Made by a program: the position numbers and the translations under genes. Below the pieces are notes generated by a model. That model did not search any database. It was not told the origin of the DNA and saw nothing but the letters and a program-made list of their open reading frames with translations. From positions 868,001-932,000 of the forward strand of contig MU839835.1 of NCBI GenBank assembly GCA_030411725.1: a DNA stretch of 64,000 nucleotides, given 5' to 3'. The DNA comes from Echria macrotheca (lineage: Eukaryota > Ascomycota > Sordariomycetes > Sordariales > Schizotheciaceae). Of the stretch, positions 1 to 11,086 are shown piece after piece (within the stretch, counting starts at the first letter, position 1; every line of letters starts with the position of its first letter).

Positions 1-816
1 GAAAGTGCGGTGTGCAGCGACAAACAGACGCAAACAGGGCCCTCTCGTCCGGAAACCCCGAGACTTCCCGAACGACCGAACCCTGGAGCCGAGCCACTCG
101 GGGCTTTTTCTGGCCCGTCCCCGATCCTGCACCTGGAACAGCAGAAAAACAGCTGCCAGTCCTGATCAGGTCTCAGAAGACAAGATGACAAGGTGCCGAG
201 CTCCCTGGGAGCTTGACGTGCTTGAGTAACCGCCAACCAAGGCAGTTGGTTTTAACTAACAGACAGCAGCCCGTAAGTTCCTTGGTTGGAGCTTTTGACT
301 CCCAGCGGAACAGAAGAGCAGAGCTGCACAGAGGACGGCCAATGGACAACGGGGGGGCGGGGTGTTCTGCCCGCTCGGCTTTCCTCAGTGGGGCATCCTA
401 TGCAGCTAGCGAGGGGACGAGGGGGAGTCAGTCACCTTCGTTGTTCCCCAGACCCGAGCACATGAGCATTCTGGAAAACAACAAAACATTCCACCTACCT
501 AGCCGCTGTCCTCTGAATTCCCGTCCATGTCGAGCAGACCCTTTACGAGTCGAGCAATTGGCGGCGCGCCCTGAGATCCCGACCCCGCTTTGCACGAGAC
601 TAATAAGGGCCAGCCCGCCTGCGTCATTGTCGCCCGGATCCGCTGGGCCTCGGTTGCGGCTTCTGACCTGCTCCCCGGCGGACCGTCGACCTCGACCTTC
701 TGTCACCAAACGCTTCGCATTCACACCTGGCCACATGGTGCATCCGGCTCGACGCTTAGAATCCTCGCCGACCCCAATTGGCCGTCCCTGAGCCGCCATC
801 CGCTGTCGTCGCCAAC
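1..816. other. Upstream region of the PDK gene
   Basis: No recognisable gene. Open frames on both strands look random (Arg/Pro/Ser-rich, no family similarity). The right-hand part should be the promoter and 5' UTR of the pyruvate dehydrogenase kinase gene starting at 817. The left end may include the 3' flank of a gene outside the window, but nothing shows this. Confidence 0.5.
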
Positions 817-2300
817 ATGTCGTGGAAGGGGACCGACCGGTTGATGGACACGATCCGCCACTATGCAAGCTTTCCCGCTACCGGTGTCAGTTTGCGCCAG
901 ATGGTGCAGTTCGGCGAGAAGCCGTCAACTGGTAGATCAACCCGCTCACCGTATTTGTTGTCCTGTTTCTAACCCCCCAGGTACCCTCTTCCGCGCCTCC
1001 CAGTTCCTCGCCGAGGAGCTCCCTATCCGGCTCGCCCACCGCGTCCAGGAGCTCGAGACCCTGCCGGATGGCCTTAACGAGATGCCTTCGGTGAAGAAGG
1101 TGCAGGACTGGTATGCGCAGTCATTCGAGGTACGGATGCCCCCGGAAATCCCGCTCCGGGATTCAGTGACTCATCTGGGATGCGCGAACAGGAAATCACG
1201 ACGCTGCCACGGCCCGAACTGTCGAGAGATGTGAGGGAACGCCTGATGAGGCCGGCCAAGAATTCTGGGAGGAGCGCGGCATGGCTGTCGGAGGCGACGC
1301 CGAATCCGAGCATCGAGGAGGACCGGTACAGCTCATGGAACGGCACGCAGCAGAACAACAATAACGGCTGGGGAAAGAAGGCGCCGTCGGCGAGGCGATA
1401 CTTTGCCATGGTCGACGACACGGGTGACTGGCCCCCGGAGCTGCAGCTGTACAACCAAAAGTTTGCTCAGACTCTGCATAAGATCAAGAGGAGGCACGAC
1501 AGCGTTGTCACGACCATGGCCCAGGGCGTCCTCGAGTACAAGCGCAAACGGCAACGGATGCAGATCGACAACAATATCCAGTCCTTCCTCGACCGCTTCT
1601 ACATGTCGCGAATCGGCATACGGATGCTTATCGGCCAGCACATTGCGCTGACGGACCAGAGTCACTACCGGGATCCCACGTATGTCGGTATTATTTGCAC
1701 CAAGACGTACATCAAGGACCTCGCCCAGGAGGCCATCGAGAATGCGCGCTTCGTCTGCGAGGACCACTACGGCCTGTTTGAGGCGCCCAAGATCCAGCTC
1801 GTATGCAACCCCAGCCTGAACTTTATGTATGTGCCGGGGCACCTGTCACACATGCTCTTCGAGACGCTCAAGAACTCGCTGCGCGCTGTTGTGGAGACGC
1901 ACGGCCAGGACAAACAAGAGTTTCCGGTGACAAAAGTGATTGTGGCCGAGGGCAAGGAGGATATCACGATCAAGATCTCGGACGAGGGAGGGGGCATCCC
2001 GCGGAGCGCCATCCCGCTCGTCTGGACGTACATGTACACCACGGTCGATCGGACGCCAAATCTGGATCCCGACTTTGACAAGAGCGACTTCAAGGCGCCC
2101 ATGGCCGGCTTTGGGTACGGACTGCCGCTGTCGCGTCTGTACGCCAGGTACTTTGGTGGTGACCTTAAGCTGATTAGCATGGAAGGGTATGTTTTTTTTT
2201 CTGGTCAGTCGAATCCATAACACTAACACTTTGTAGGTATGGAACAGACGTATATCTGCACCTGAACCGGCTGTCGAGCTCGTCGGAGCCTCTGCAATAG
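817..2300 (+). CDS. Mitochondrial pyruvate dehydrogenase kinase (PDK/BCKDK family)
   Basis: This protein kinase of the GHKL fold should phosphorylate the E1-alpha subunit of the pyruvate dehydrogenase complex in the mitochondrial matrix and switch it off. The model has four exons (817-931, 981-1129, 1192-2186, 2237-2300) encoding 440 residues. The N-terminal helical domain carries the family stretch ASQFLAEELPIRLAHRVQEL. The ATPase domain has the N-box ETLKNSLRAVVE near residue 312, the G1 box SDEGGGIP near 352 and the G2 box GFGYGLPLSRLYARYFGG near 397. The start is the first ATG in frame, and the three small introns have good GT-AG signals. Branched-chain ketoacid dehydrogenase kinase is a close relative. 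The sequence reads more like the yeast Pkp1 type, but I cannot separate paralogues by eye. An Asn-rich insert (NNNN) lies near residue 145. Confidence 0.93.
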
Positions 2301-2617
2301 CAATCAGCAGTCATGAGGGGTCCTGGACCGCCCCAAGGATTGACGCTGCCGATGCGATATATCATGCGGAAGCGCCTCAAGAGTATTGGTGGGGACGAAG
2401 TCACGGAGCGCAGGCAGGTCGGCGACACGGAGACCATGGTCAATCCGGTCCCGACGGACCAGGATGGGTATTCGGGCGGGAGGCAGAGGGATAGTGACCT
2501 GTAGGGACGGGAAGACACTATACTTTTGGGTATCTGTAAAATTGAAGTTTTTTTTTATTGTCTCTGTGTGGATGTCTCTGTGGTTTTTGTCGCTTTGTCT
2601 TGTGGGAATGGCGAGAA

Positions 2618-2637
2618 GGGAGGGAGGAAGGGAGGGG
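2618..2637 (+). other. G-quadruplex-type tract, sense strand, 3' of PDK
   Basis: Four runs of three or more G separated by loops of 1, 5 and 1 nt lie about 320 nt after the PDK stop. The motif fits the usual G3+N1-7 rule. It may lie in the 3' UTR or downstream of it. Confidence 0.55.
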
Positions 2638-3146
2638 AGGAGGGATGGAGGGGAGGAGATAAGGTAGATATATCCTCATAACTTGGTCAGGAAGGGGTGG
2701 TGGGTGGGTAAGGTATACCTAGCATATCGGAAATGGACGGCTGGCTGGCTGGGTCATAATGGCGCTTTTTATACAAGGACCTGTCTGGGAGATATATCTA
2801 TATATCTTGAAGTGGTTTGTTTTATGTGGCTAATGGATCTGTGATTTAAATTAGTAGGTGTCTTGTTGATGGAATAGGGGGGAAATTCATGTCTGGAACT
2901 ACGGTTTATACACATTCCGTTCCTGAGGCCGGGAACATTGTGAACATCATGTATTTTGTATTCGCTATCTCAGAACACGGGGAATATTCTCTCTCCAAGA
3001 AGATGATCACATCAAACAGGTACCTACATAGGTAATGAGCTTGTCTTTTGCAAGGAATGTCCGGGACTCTCTCTCTCTAGAACTATGCTACAATGCCAAC
3101 ACAACACCATGCATGGTATACTCGTGTCAAACAGACCAACCTCCTT

Positions 3147-3163
3147 CCCTTCCCTTCCCTCCC
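3147..3163 (-). other. G-quadruplex-type tract, sense strand, 3' of DPL1
   Basis: Read on the minus strand, four GGG runs are separated by loops of 1, 2 and 2 nt. They lie about 90 nt after the DPL1 stop codon, on the coding strand of that gene. Confidence 0.55.
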
Positions 3164-3248
3164 GCTTCACATTTTCATTACATATCTACAACAACAACAA
3201 AACATCCACCCACCCGCCAACCCCCCCGTCCTGTCCTGTCCTACCCGA

Positions 3249-5176
3249 TCAAGCCTTATAACACAAATCCAAAAACCCCGTCGCCAAATCCACAACAACG
3301 CTCTTATTAGGCAGACTCCCAGCAACACCATACAACACAGCCGCATCCCCGCCGGCATCCTTCCCACCCCTGCTCTTCTTGCCCTCCACCGCCCTAACCC
3401 TCTCCTTCTCCCTCTCCCCCTCGACAACAGCCTCCAGATCGGCCGCCAGCCGCTCCCACACCTTTGTTATCGGCAGCGTGACAGCGACATGGATAGCCGG
3501 CGGGTTCTGCAGCGCATTCAGATGCCACCCGCGCGCCGTCATGGCGTCGGCGATATCGTACGTATTCAGATTGCGCGCGCGGAAGGCGACCACGCTGACG
3601 AGCGGATTCCCGAGGATCTCGAGCTCGCCCGCGAGCGCGGGATGTTCGCGGATGCGCTCGGCGAGCTTCTTGGCCGTGCCGACGATCTGCTCGCACGCGG
3701 CCAGGTAGCCGGCCTCGCCCACGCTGACCAGGCTCGCCCAGCAGGCCGCGATCAGCGCGCCGGGCCGGCTGCCCGCCATGCCGGGCGAGGCGTAGACGCC
3801 GCCGGACCAGGACGGGTCGACAAAGTACTGGTACGCGCGGTGGGCCGCGGTGCGGTAGAGCACCGTCGAGTTGCCCTTGGGCGCGAAGCCGTACTTGTGC
3901 GTGTCGCAGCTGATCGAGGTCACGCCCCGCAGGCGGAAGTCGAAGGGGACCGTCTCGAAGCCGGCCTTCTCGAGGAAGGGAACCAGGAAGGAGCCGAGGC
4001 AGCAGTCGACGTGCAGCGGGATCCGGCGCTTCAGCGCGAGCTTGGAGAGCGCGGCGATGTCGTCGATGATGCCGTGCGGGAAGTTGGGCGCTGAGCCGAC
4101 GAGGAGGATCGTGTTGCTGTTGATCAGCCGGGCGACCCGGCGCACGTCGACCTGGTACGTCGGCGCCGGGCACGCGACGTAGTGGATCTTGATCTTGAAG
4201 TACTCGCCCGCCTTGCGGAAGGCCGTGTGCGCCGTTTCGGGGAGGATCCTGTCCCCATCCATTAGCCATTTGCGTATAAATCGAATACGACATAAAAACT
4301 TACATCTCCGGCTCCGTCACGCCGCGCTCGGCATACGCCTTCTGCCTCGCCGCCAGACATGCGAGCAAGATACTATCCGTCCCGCCGCTCGTGCTCGCGC
4401 CCGCAGCCCCCGGCGGCGCATTAAACAAGCTCAACACCATGGCCACCACCTCGGCCTCCATCTTGCGCACGCCGGGGAACACATCCGGATGGATCGGATT
4501 AGCCACGGTAAACTTGCCATACGCCTCCGTCTGCAGCCGCAGCAGCTCCTCCTCGCCGTGGTACACAGCCCCAGAGACGTAGCCGTCCTCCCATCGCGTG
4601 TGGTCCATGGCCACCAGCGTGTCGAGCTCCTTGCGCACCGCGTCCTCGGTCCACCCCTCCTTGGGCAGCGTGAGATAGCGCGTCGCGTGGGCGGGCACCA
4701 TCTTGGCCTCCATCTTGGAGATGGCCTCGGACACCTGTTTGCGGACTTGGGTGCGCACGCCGGGAAGCCGCAGGAAGTAACCGTATAGCACGCGGCGCAG
4801 GTCACCGTAGAGCTCGGCGATGGTGCCGAGGAGGCCGCGGCCTTTTAGTTTCCAGAGGACGCGGCGCGTCCATCTTAGGAGGAAGAGGGTGAAGACTATG
4901 TTGCGCACTCTGCGGTCCTAGTCAGTATATATATAAGTCCGGATAGCCGGGGGTACTGTTCCGGAATCGGGTCGGGTCCGGCATACGGAGTCCAGGAAAC
5001 TCGGAGTTTGGGGGCCGTGGTGGTGACATGGACGGGACGGGAAGGGAATGGACGGAAAAGGGAACTAACAGATCCAAGCTGAGCACCTGCAGCGGATTGC
5101 TAGCGAGCGGCCTTGACCTCTTGACGCTGTTGAAGCTCTCTCGCAAGCTTACCGGCATCCGTGACGTGCCCGGCAT
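3249..5176 (-). CDS. DPL1: Sphingosine-1-phosphate lyase (PLP-dependent)
   Basis: This ER-membrane enzyme splits long-chain base phosphates into a fatty aldehyde and phosphoethanolamine, the exit step of sphingolipid breakdown. The model has three exons (5176-5070, 4909-4304, 4248-3249) encoding 570 residues, the usual length. The N-terminus has a hydrophobic anchor (NIVFTLFLLRW). The group II decarboxylase fold follows, with STSGGTDSI and the PLP lysine in CDTHKYGFAPKG near residue 356. The C-terminus has the conserved block AGSLPNKSVVVDLATGFLD. Splicing at 4303/4249 joins EPEM to ILPETAHTAF, which restores the family sequence. The first exon is less certain: ATGs at 5176 and 5158 are both in frame. 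Between the catalytic core and the C-terminal block sits a charged, low-complexity insert (about 25 residues, Lys/Glu/Gly-rich). Confidence 0.93.
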
Positions 5177-6124
5177 CGTTGGGGCGCAGTGAAGCTCACT
5201 CCCGCTAGAACTCCCAGCTCTCTCTCTACGTATCCAATGCCGTCCAGCGTTCAATCTCAACCTGACCTGGTCATGGGGAAAAGGTTGTTCGAAATTTCAA
5301 AAGTTCAAAAGTTGAATAGAAAACGGTTGACCGGGAATGCCGATGGGAAGGGCCAATGCGTCAACCCGAGAAGCCTGGCGGGGACCTTTGTGTTTTCTAC
5401 TCGAGCTACGGAATAGGCCCGTGGACCCCGCGGCACCCGAACCCGACCCGAGGCCGGGCTTTTTGAGCTGCTGCGGGTGGCGTCTTCCCCGCTGGAGCAC
5501 ACCCCTCACCAATGGATGAATCACATGCTTGACAGTTTTCTTTCACCTCCTCCAGACTGTTGGTTGCTTTGTCCATGATGGAGGGCAACACACCCCCAAT
5601 CGATGATGACAGCTTTGCTCTCCCACCGTTCAAGACCGTTCACCGTTGTACGTCATGTGGCCCTGCTCTGCACACAACCGCCTAGCCTCGGACATGGCTA
5701 CAAATCCGGATAACCACCACCCAGCTTGCCATCCGACGTAACATAATCTCAAAGCCAGTTGACGCAGTTTGTGTGCAACAACTCGTGCAATTGCAACAAT
5801 ACAGGCGAAACTGAATCAAACGCCGTCCCATTGCCTTTCCCCGCATCCCGTAATGCACCGTGTAAATATACAAAAAACAAGTCTATCCACCGAATCGGCA
5901 AATCCACCCGTCGGAAAAGACCCAAGCAGCAACTACTCGCCCAAGCCTCCCGAATTTGCCGTGTCTTGACAGCCTTGCAACCGTACCCACCCTCCGGTAA
6001 CGCCGTTATGAAAGCTTCCTCTTGGGCATAGACCGTAGCTGCGGTCTCGTACCTGTGCCAGAGGGATATAGAGGGATATCGTCTTCGTAATCATTATGCC
6101 ACCCCGATAACCAGTACCCATACA
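5177..6124. other. DPL1 promoter and MNN11 3' flank
   Basis: Both flanking genes are on the minus strand. The right part is the 3' flank of MNN11 and the left part the promoter of DPL1. No further gene or repeat is recognised. Confidence 0.5.
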
Positions 6125-7151
6125 TTATTGTTTCAGCGCCGCTTGCCATTGCTCCTCGAATCGCTGGGCTTCCGATTGACAAGCCTGTTTGTTCGCTGGC
6201 GAGCAATCCGAGAATCGAACGGCCAGATCTCCGGGCTGATATTCCGCGCCCTTTCCGCCTTTGCTGTAGGAGTTGATGGTTCGCTGATCAACCAGTGCGA
6301 GCCTGGCAAGGATGGTGGGATGCCACTGGACAATATGTTCCTGCCCAAGTTAGACTCATCTCAGGAGATCCAGGTTCAGAACTCACCAGTGCATGTGTCT
6401 CGGCCTTCTGGAAGTTGTAGCTCCTGTACAGTGGATCGAACCACGTCTCGAGGAAGAACCTGGCCCACTCTCCATTACGGACAATGAAACTTCCAGCCGA
6501 CAGTCCCTCCTTATCCTGTGTCACCACAAAGTCCACATCTTGTCCCGTCAGGTGGCTGAACGTCTTGATAATGCTGTCCGGCGGGACGACGGGGTAGTCC
6601 TTGATCATGAGCGCCTCGAGTCTCGACGATTTCATCACATAGTCCTCGATCGATAGCTTCGGGTTCATGACGAAAGAGTTCTGGTCCAGGAACCAGAGAA
6701 AATGGCAGTCGGGGAATTTGGTGAGCGCATGTCGCATGGCTACCACGCTCGTCCAGGATGGCGGCGCGCCCTTGAGATCGTAGTCCCCAACTCTCGTGAA
6801 AAACACTTGGTAGCCTGATAAAGTCAGTCGAGAAGTTAGACACAGAGACAACGACTTACCATGCTTCTCGGCGTACTTTATCCTGTTGTCCTTGATCATG
6901 TCTATATACGCCTGATCATAATTCCCTTCGTCCAGGACCGTGACCAGCACCACCGGCGGATTGCCCGTAGGCGTATGTGGCTTGTACGCGCCATAACCTC
7001 GTGGTCGTGTGATGAGGAAAAGGAGAAAGAAAAACGCAAGCCCGGCGATGGCGATGACTTTTAGCCGACTTCGTCGTAGCGCTGGCAGTTTCGCTACTCG
7101 CATATACGGCGGTGGGTTCGAGGATTTCCTCGGGGGGTATGCGAAATGCAT
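6125..7151 (-). CDS. MNN11: Golgi alpha-1,6-mannosyltransferase subunit, GT34 (Mnn10/Mnn11 type)
   Basis: A type II Golgi membrane protein of the GMA12/MNN10 family, expected to work in the mannan polymerase complex that extends the N-glycan alpha-1,6-mannose backbone. The model has three exons (7151-6860, 6814-6387, 6340-6125) encoding 311 residues. A short cytosolic, Pro-rich N-terminus is followed by one membrane anchor (about residues 33-50) and a lumenal catalytic domain containing KYAEKHGYQVFF, WTSVVAMRHAL and WFLDQNSFVMNP. The last exon supplies the typical end EHIVQWHPT...LVDQRTINSY. The start used is the ATG before HFAYPPRK; the upstream codon in frame is TTG. The position where many GT34 enzymes have D-x-D reads D-Q-N here. 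Mnn11 is preferred over Mnn10 from the N-terminus, but the assignment between the two is from memory. Confidence 0.88.
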
Positions 7152-8224
7152 CTTGGGCGCTCCAGGCGGTAGAGCTGGACTCGAAGAGGTGAAAGGGTAT
7201 TGAAGCAAGTCGAGAAGGTTCCCTCCGAAGAGGGCGAGGATGGCTCGCCCGAAGGGTGCTCAAATCGCAAACTGGTCGATGAGAAGTCAATCGAGTTGTT
7301 CTGGTCGTCGGAATCGATCAAGTTCGTGTTCAGAGCCGCGTGGCTCCGAAGGTCTCGTGGTGATATCGTGGCTGTCAGGTTCAGGCCACGGTCGATAATT
7401 CCAGCAGATCGTCGTACACCGGTGCCAGGGACCGGAACTGTTGCGACGTCGAATTGGGGCAAGGCAGGCAATCTGGGTCTGAAAACTGGCTAGGACGAAT
7501 TGGGGGTGATCCACCCGGCAGTTATGGCCAATAGAATCACAAGGTCGTTCAAAATGTTAACAAAGTGTTTCCAAACCTATTATTACGCCTCCCTGAGTAA
7601 GTTTTTGGACTTTTGGATATCTTCGCAAATCGTCTTTGAGAGTCTTTATTAGGCGACATCTATCCTCTCGTTGCATTTTCTAGAAGGCTGATCTGCCTTC
7701 CCAAATGATTACCTACAGCCCAGCACACAGCATGTTGATACGACATCTTTTATCTGGAGCTTAAAAAAGAGATAGCAAGGATAAACACAAGGATGCTTTT
7801 GATCAATCAAAGTCTAAGCTGAATATAATCTTTCCTACAGAATGCTGTCAATAGCAACGACCACAGGAGAATCAGCTATGGAGCACAACTCAAACAACAA
7901 TCCAGGTTTGCAATGTATCCATCTTGCATCAGGCCACCCCGTTTCAAGTTCACCGAAGTGCGAGGTAGCCTAGCGGAAGTGTTCCGAAGAAGCACTGACC
8001 GAAAGCGAAGATTGACACCTAGGGCTAACCCAAACGAGAGCAAGACAAGACGTCGAGCTCTCAGGGCAGTCACGAGGCTTTATCTCTGCACACAGACTAG
8101 CTAACACAGCACAGAGGCAGAAGCTGTGCCGGCTTAAGAGTGCGCAGAACATGCGAAGGGGGTGGGAACATGCAAATAGCAAAACAGTTGGTGTCAACCT
8201 GAAGTGCTCAGTTACAGGACATTA
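7152..8224. other. MNN11 promoter and 3' flank of the RING-CH gene
   Basis: No gene is supported. A moderately AT-rich patch lies at about 7540-7860. I looked for tRNA A/B boxes here and found none convincing. Confidence 0.45.
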
Positions 8225-9244
8225 CTACCTGTCCTTGCTTGACTCTCCGTCTGCATCATCAGCGGCCTGGTCAACATCATCCTCGTCCTCGTCTGGCTCA
8301 TCCCTCTGGACATCGATGACCCGGTCACCCAGACTCTCTAGAGCTTTCGCACTGAAGTGGCTGACCAGTTTCCACGTTGCCTAAGTCAAGTTAGTTGTGT
8401 TCCAGTCATATGCCGGGAGACTTACCCCCAAGAATGTAAAGACGCCAATAATAACGAGGCCCCAATTGATAGATTCCATCCTATCCCGCCCCGTCCCCCT
8501 TCGCCGCCCCGTACCAAGGCGAATGTTGAACCAGTGCCACGGAGACATGGCGAAGAAAGTCTTGAGAAAGCCCAAAAGCCCCAAGGACAAGAAACCCTTC
8601 ACGAAATGAAAACTCCAAGTGACGGGCTCATCGTCGTCGGTCGGGTGGAGAGGTTCGACGCTGATGACATCGGCGATGGTATCTGTGATGCTGCCAAGCG
8701 GGTCGATCCATAGGTTGATGATCGGGTCTGCCACGAAGCCAAGGAAGAACACGGTGACAATGAGGATGCCAAGGGTGAGGACAGCGCGGAGGGGCTTGCT
8801 CGATAGCCATCGCCCGTACTTGATCCTGCTCAGACGGTACTCAAACTGACACGTCGGGCACCTCCAGAAGTTTCTGTCTGAGAGCGGAGAGGCCTGTCTC
8901 CATGCCTGTAGACATCCCTCGTGTACATATTGCTGTGTTCCCTTGCAGAGACATGGCGAAATGAGGCGGCCGAGCTCCGGGTCCTCCGAGACGTACGTGA
9001 CTCGTGCTCTGGACGAGAAAAGGCCAGCGGCGACCGAATCGTCAAGGTCGGTAGTAGGATAAACAACCTCTAGGCAGATGCGACAAGTCCTCGGTTTGTA
9101 GTGTTTTCTCTTTGGCGTCGGCTCGGGGTCGGGAGTTCGCTCGTCGAAATATTGCGTGTTATGACTAGCATCAAACGACGATGTGAACGCTTGGTCGCCC
9201 GAACCCATCCCCGCCGGCCACTGCCAGTCTCTACCGGTGGCCAT
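8225..9244 (-). CDS. RING-CH (MARCH-type) membrane protein, probable E3 ubiquitin ligase
   Basis: The model has two exons (9244-8426, 8380-8225) encoding 324 residues. The RING-variant finger is complete as C4HC3: C54, C57, C98, C100, H108, C111, C129, C132, with the family context CLCKGTQQYVHEGCLQAW. Three hydrophobic segments follow, at about 154-172, 216-233 and 260-277, so the finger should face the cytosol of an ER or endosomal membrane protein. The C-terminal tail is strongly acidic (DEDEDD). The family transfers ubiquitin from an E2 to membrane substrates; the substrate is unknown. It is far shorter than Doa10/Ssm4, so it is not that ERAD ligase. It is divergent from PRE8 and shares a promoter region of about 670 bp with that proteasome gene. 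Confidence 0.88.
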
Positions 9245-9913
9245 GTTGCGGAATACTCAGGTATAGACAGGGCTGCTAAAATGCAGTTGGTGGGGTTGTG
9301 AGTAGGAGGAAGGAAACACAGGTGGTGCGATGTCTCAAGAAAGCTGCCACCATGCGAAGCACCGATTGAACAGGCCAAACTCGATGGTTAAAGCCCGATA
9401 AACGGCTACCTCCGTCGACTTACATTCAACTGGTTAATCTCGTCAGTTGTAGATTGGTCACCGGCGCTCCGAGGATAGTATCGTCCATTTTTGGAGGATA
9501 CCAGTGAGGTGAACTTGACAAACCCAGGTGCGACGCACGCAGAAAGCCGGAGGAGAAAGCTGTCCGAAGAACGAGGTGGAAATTTAAAGTGCCAGGCCAT
9601 GCCGCATCGGGCAATTTTAAGACCGCCCGTTTCCATTCTGGAGTAACTAGCTAGCGTTAGCCCTGATTGGCAGCTGCTGTGGGTCAAGGCTGTCGTTGGG
9701 CTAGCCAATCACTGCCTGGTTCATCCTAGGTTGGCCCGGGCGAGCTCAGGCTGAGGACCAGAGCTCAGGTCCGACGCGCAACTGCTCGTGCCTAGGAGAC
9801 GGAGCTCTACAAACGACGATACCAACAGCTGCCTTGTTTTCGCACCGCATCGCAAATTCAGGGCCCCATCATAAACTACTGCACATATTCAAATTCAATT
9901 ACATCTCAGAACC
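9245..9913. other. Divergent promoter, RING-CH gene / PRE8
   Basis: A shared promoter region between a probable ubiquitin ligase (-) and a proteasome subunit (+). I found no exact copy of the yeast proteasome control element (GGTGGCAAA). No gene inside. Confidence 0.5.
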
Positions 9914-10968
9914 ATGGCCGACAGATACTCGTTCTCGCTGACAACCTTCTCGCCCAGGTAAGTTGGCCGCCTTGTTGCGCCTGAACACCGCTAACATCCT
10001 GCGCAGCGGCAAGCTGGTCCAGATCGGTCAGTAATATAGGCTTCGCATGGTGCACGCTTCGAAGAGACTAACACGGCGTAGAATATGCCCTGAATGCGGT
10101 AAACCAGGGCGTCACAGCTCTCGGCATCAAGGGTAAGACTATCCTCATCGCATCGCAACCCGCAGCATCCTCACACCACGCACTAGCTACCAATGGCATC
10201 GTCCTCGCCACGGAGAAGAAGTCGAACTCCCCTCTCGCCGACCCCTCGTCGCTATCCAAGATCAGCCTGATCACGCCCAACATCGGCATGGTCTACGCCG
10301 GCATGGGCCCCGACTATCGAGTCCTCGTCGACCGGGCACGCAAGGTGTCGCACTCGGGCTACAAGCGCATCTACAACGAGTACCCCCCAACGCGGATATT
10401 GGTGCAGGATGTGGCGCGCGTCATGCAGGAGGCTACCCAGTCCGGCGGTGTGCGGCCCTACGGTGTGAGCCTGCTGATCGCGGGATGGGACGAGGGCATC
10501 CTCCCAGAGGAGGAAGTCGAGGCTGCTGCTAAACCTGCCGAGGAGGGTGGTGAGGCGAAGAAGCTGAGCGGAAAGACCGGTGGTATTCTCAAGGGAGGAC
10601 CCATGCTGTACCAGGTCGACCCATCTGGGAGTTACTTCCCGTGGAAGGCGACAGCCATCGGAAAGAGCGCCACAACGGCAAAGACGTTCCTGGAGAAGAG
10701 GTATACCGAGGGTCTCGAGCTCGAGGATGCGGTCCACATTGCGCTGCTTACGCTCAAGGAGACGATCGAGGGGGAAATGAACGGGGAGACCATTGAGATC
10801 GGTGAGTTATCTAGCCGGTTGGTTGCTGATCACCGCTAACCCTACGTAGGCATCGTCGGACCTCCAGCGGACCATCTCCTTGGTGTTGAGGGTGTCGAGG
10901 GCGCGAGGGGTCCCCGTTTCCGCAAGCTCACTCCCCAGGAGATTGAGGACTACCTCACAAATCTATGA
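9914..10968 (+). CDS. PRE8: 20S proteasome subunit alpha-2 (PSMA2)
   Basis: A structural subunit of the outer alpha ring of the 20S proteasome. The model has five exons (9914-9957, 10007-10026, 10082-10132, 10187-10801, 10850-10968) encoding 282 residues. It includes a 20-nt exon 2. The N-terminal alpha-ring signature reads [21 protein letters not shown], and GIKATNGIVLATEKKS follows. All junctions restore family sequence. It is about 30 residues longer than the roughly 250 usual for alpha-2. The extra length is an acidic, Gly/Lys-rich insert between IAGWDEG and GPMLYQVDPSG, about residues 160-195. I believe similar inserts occur in related fungi, but cannot check. The C-terminus ends in DYLTNL. 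Confidence 0.95.
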
Positions 10969-11086
10969 TAGCTGTTTGGGTTGGCGTTTTATGCGGTGAA
11001 GTGGCGCCTAGCTACTTTGTACAGTAGAACCGAATAGACTACGCGCATGGGAAGCGAGTTATCTAGTCATGCAGATGGTCTCCCTC

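Larger units (their letters stand above)
2301..3248. other. Convergent 3' flanks of PDK and DPL1
   Basis: No gene is seen. The stretch holds the 3' UTRs of two converging genes. A purine tract at about 2612-2665 and a pyrimidine tract at about 3140-3165 lie in it, and each is G-rich on the sense strand of its own gene. Confidence 0.6.

Noticed and set aside
213..868. Overlapping frames on both strands before the PDK gene
   Set aside because: Random composition, no conserved motif, no splice-consistent extension.
3093..4788. Long plus-strand frames opposite DPL1
   Set aside because: They are antisense to a clear S1P lyase, Arg/Pro/Ala-rich and without family similarity; GC-rich codon use opens such shadow frames.
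9956..10850. Possible frameshifts in PRE8 because of many short frames
   Set aside because: Five small exons with proper splice signals explain the breaks and restore the full alpha-2 sequence.
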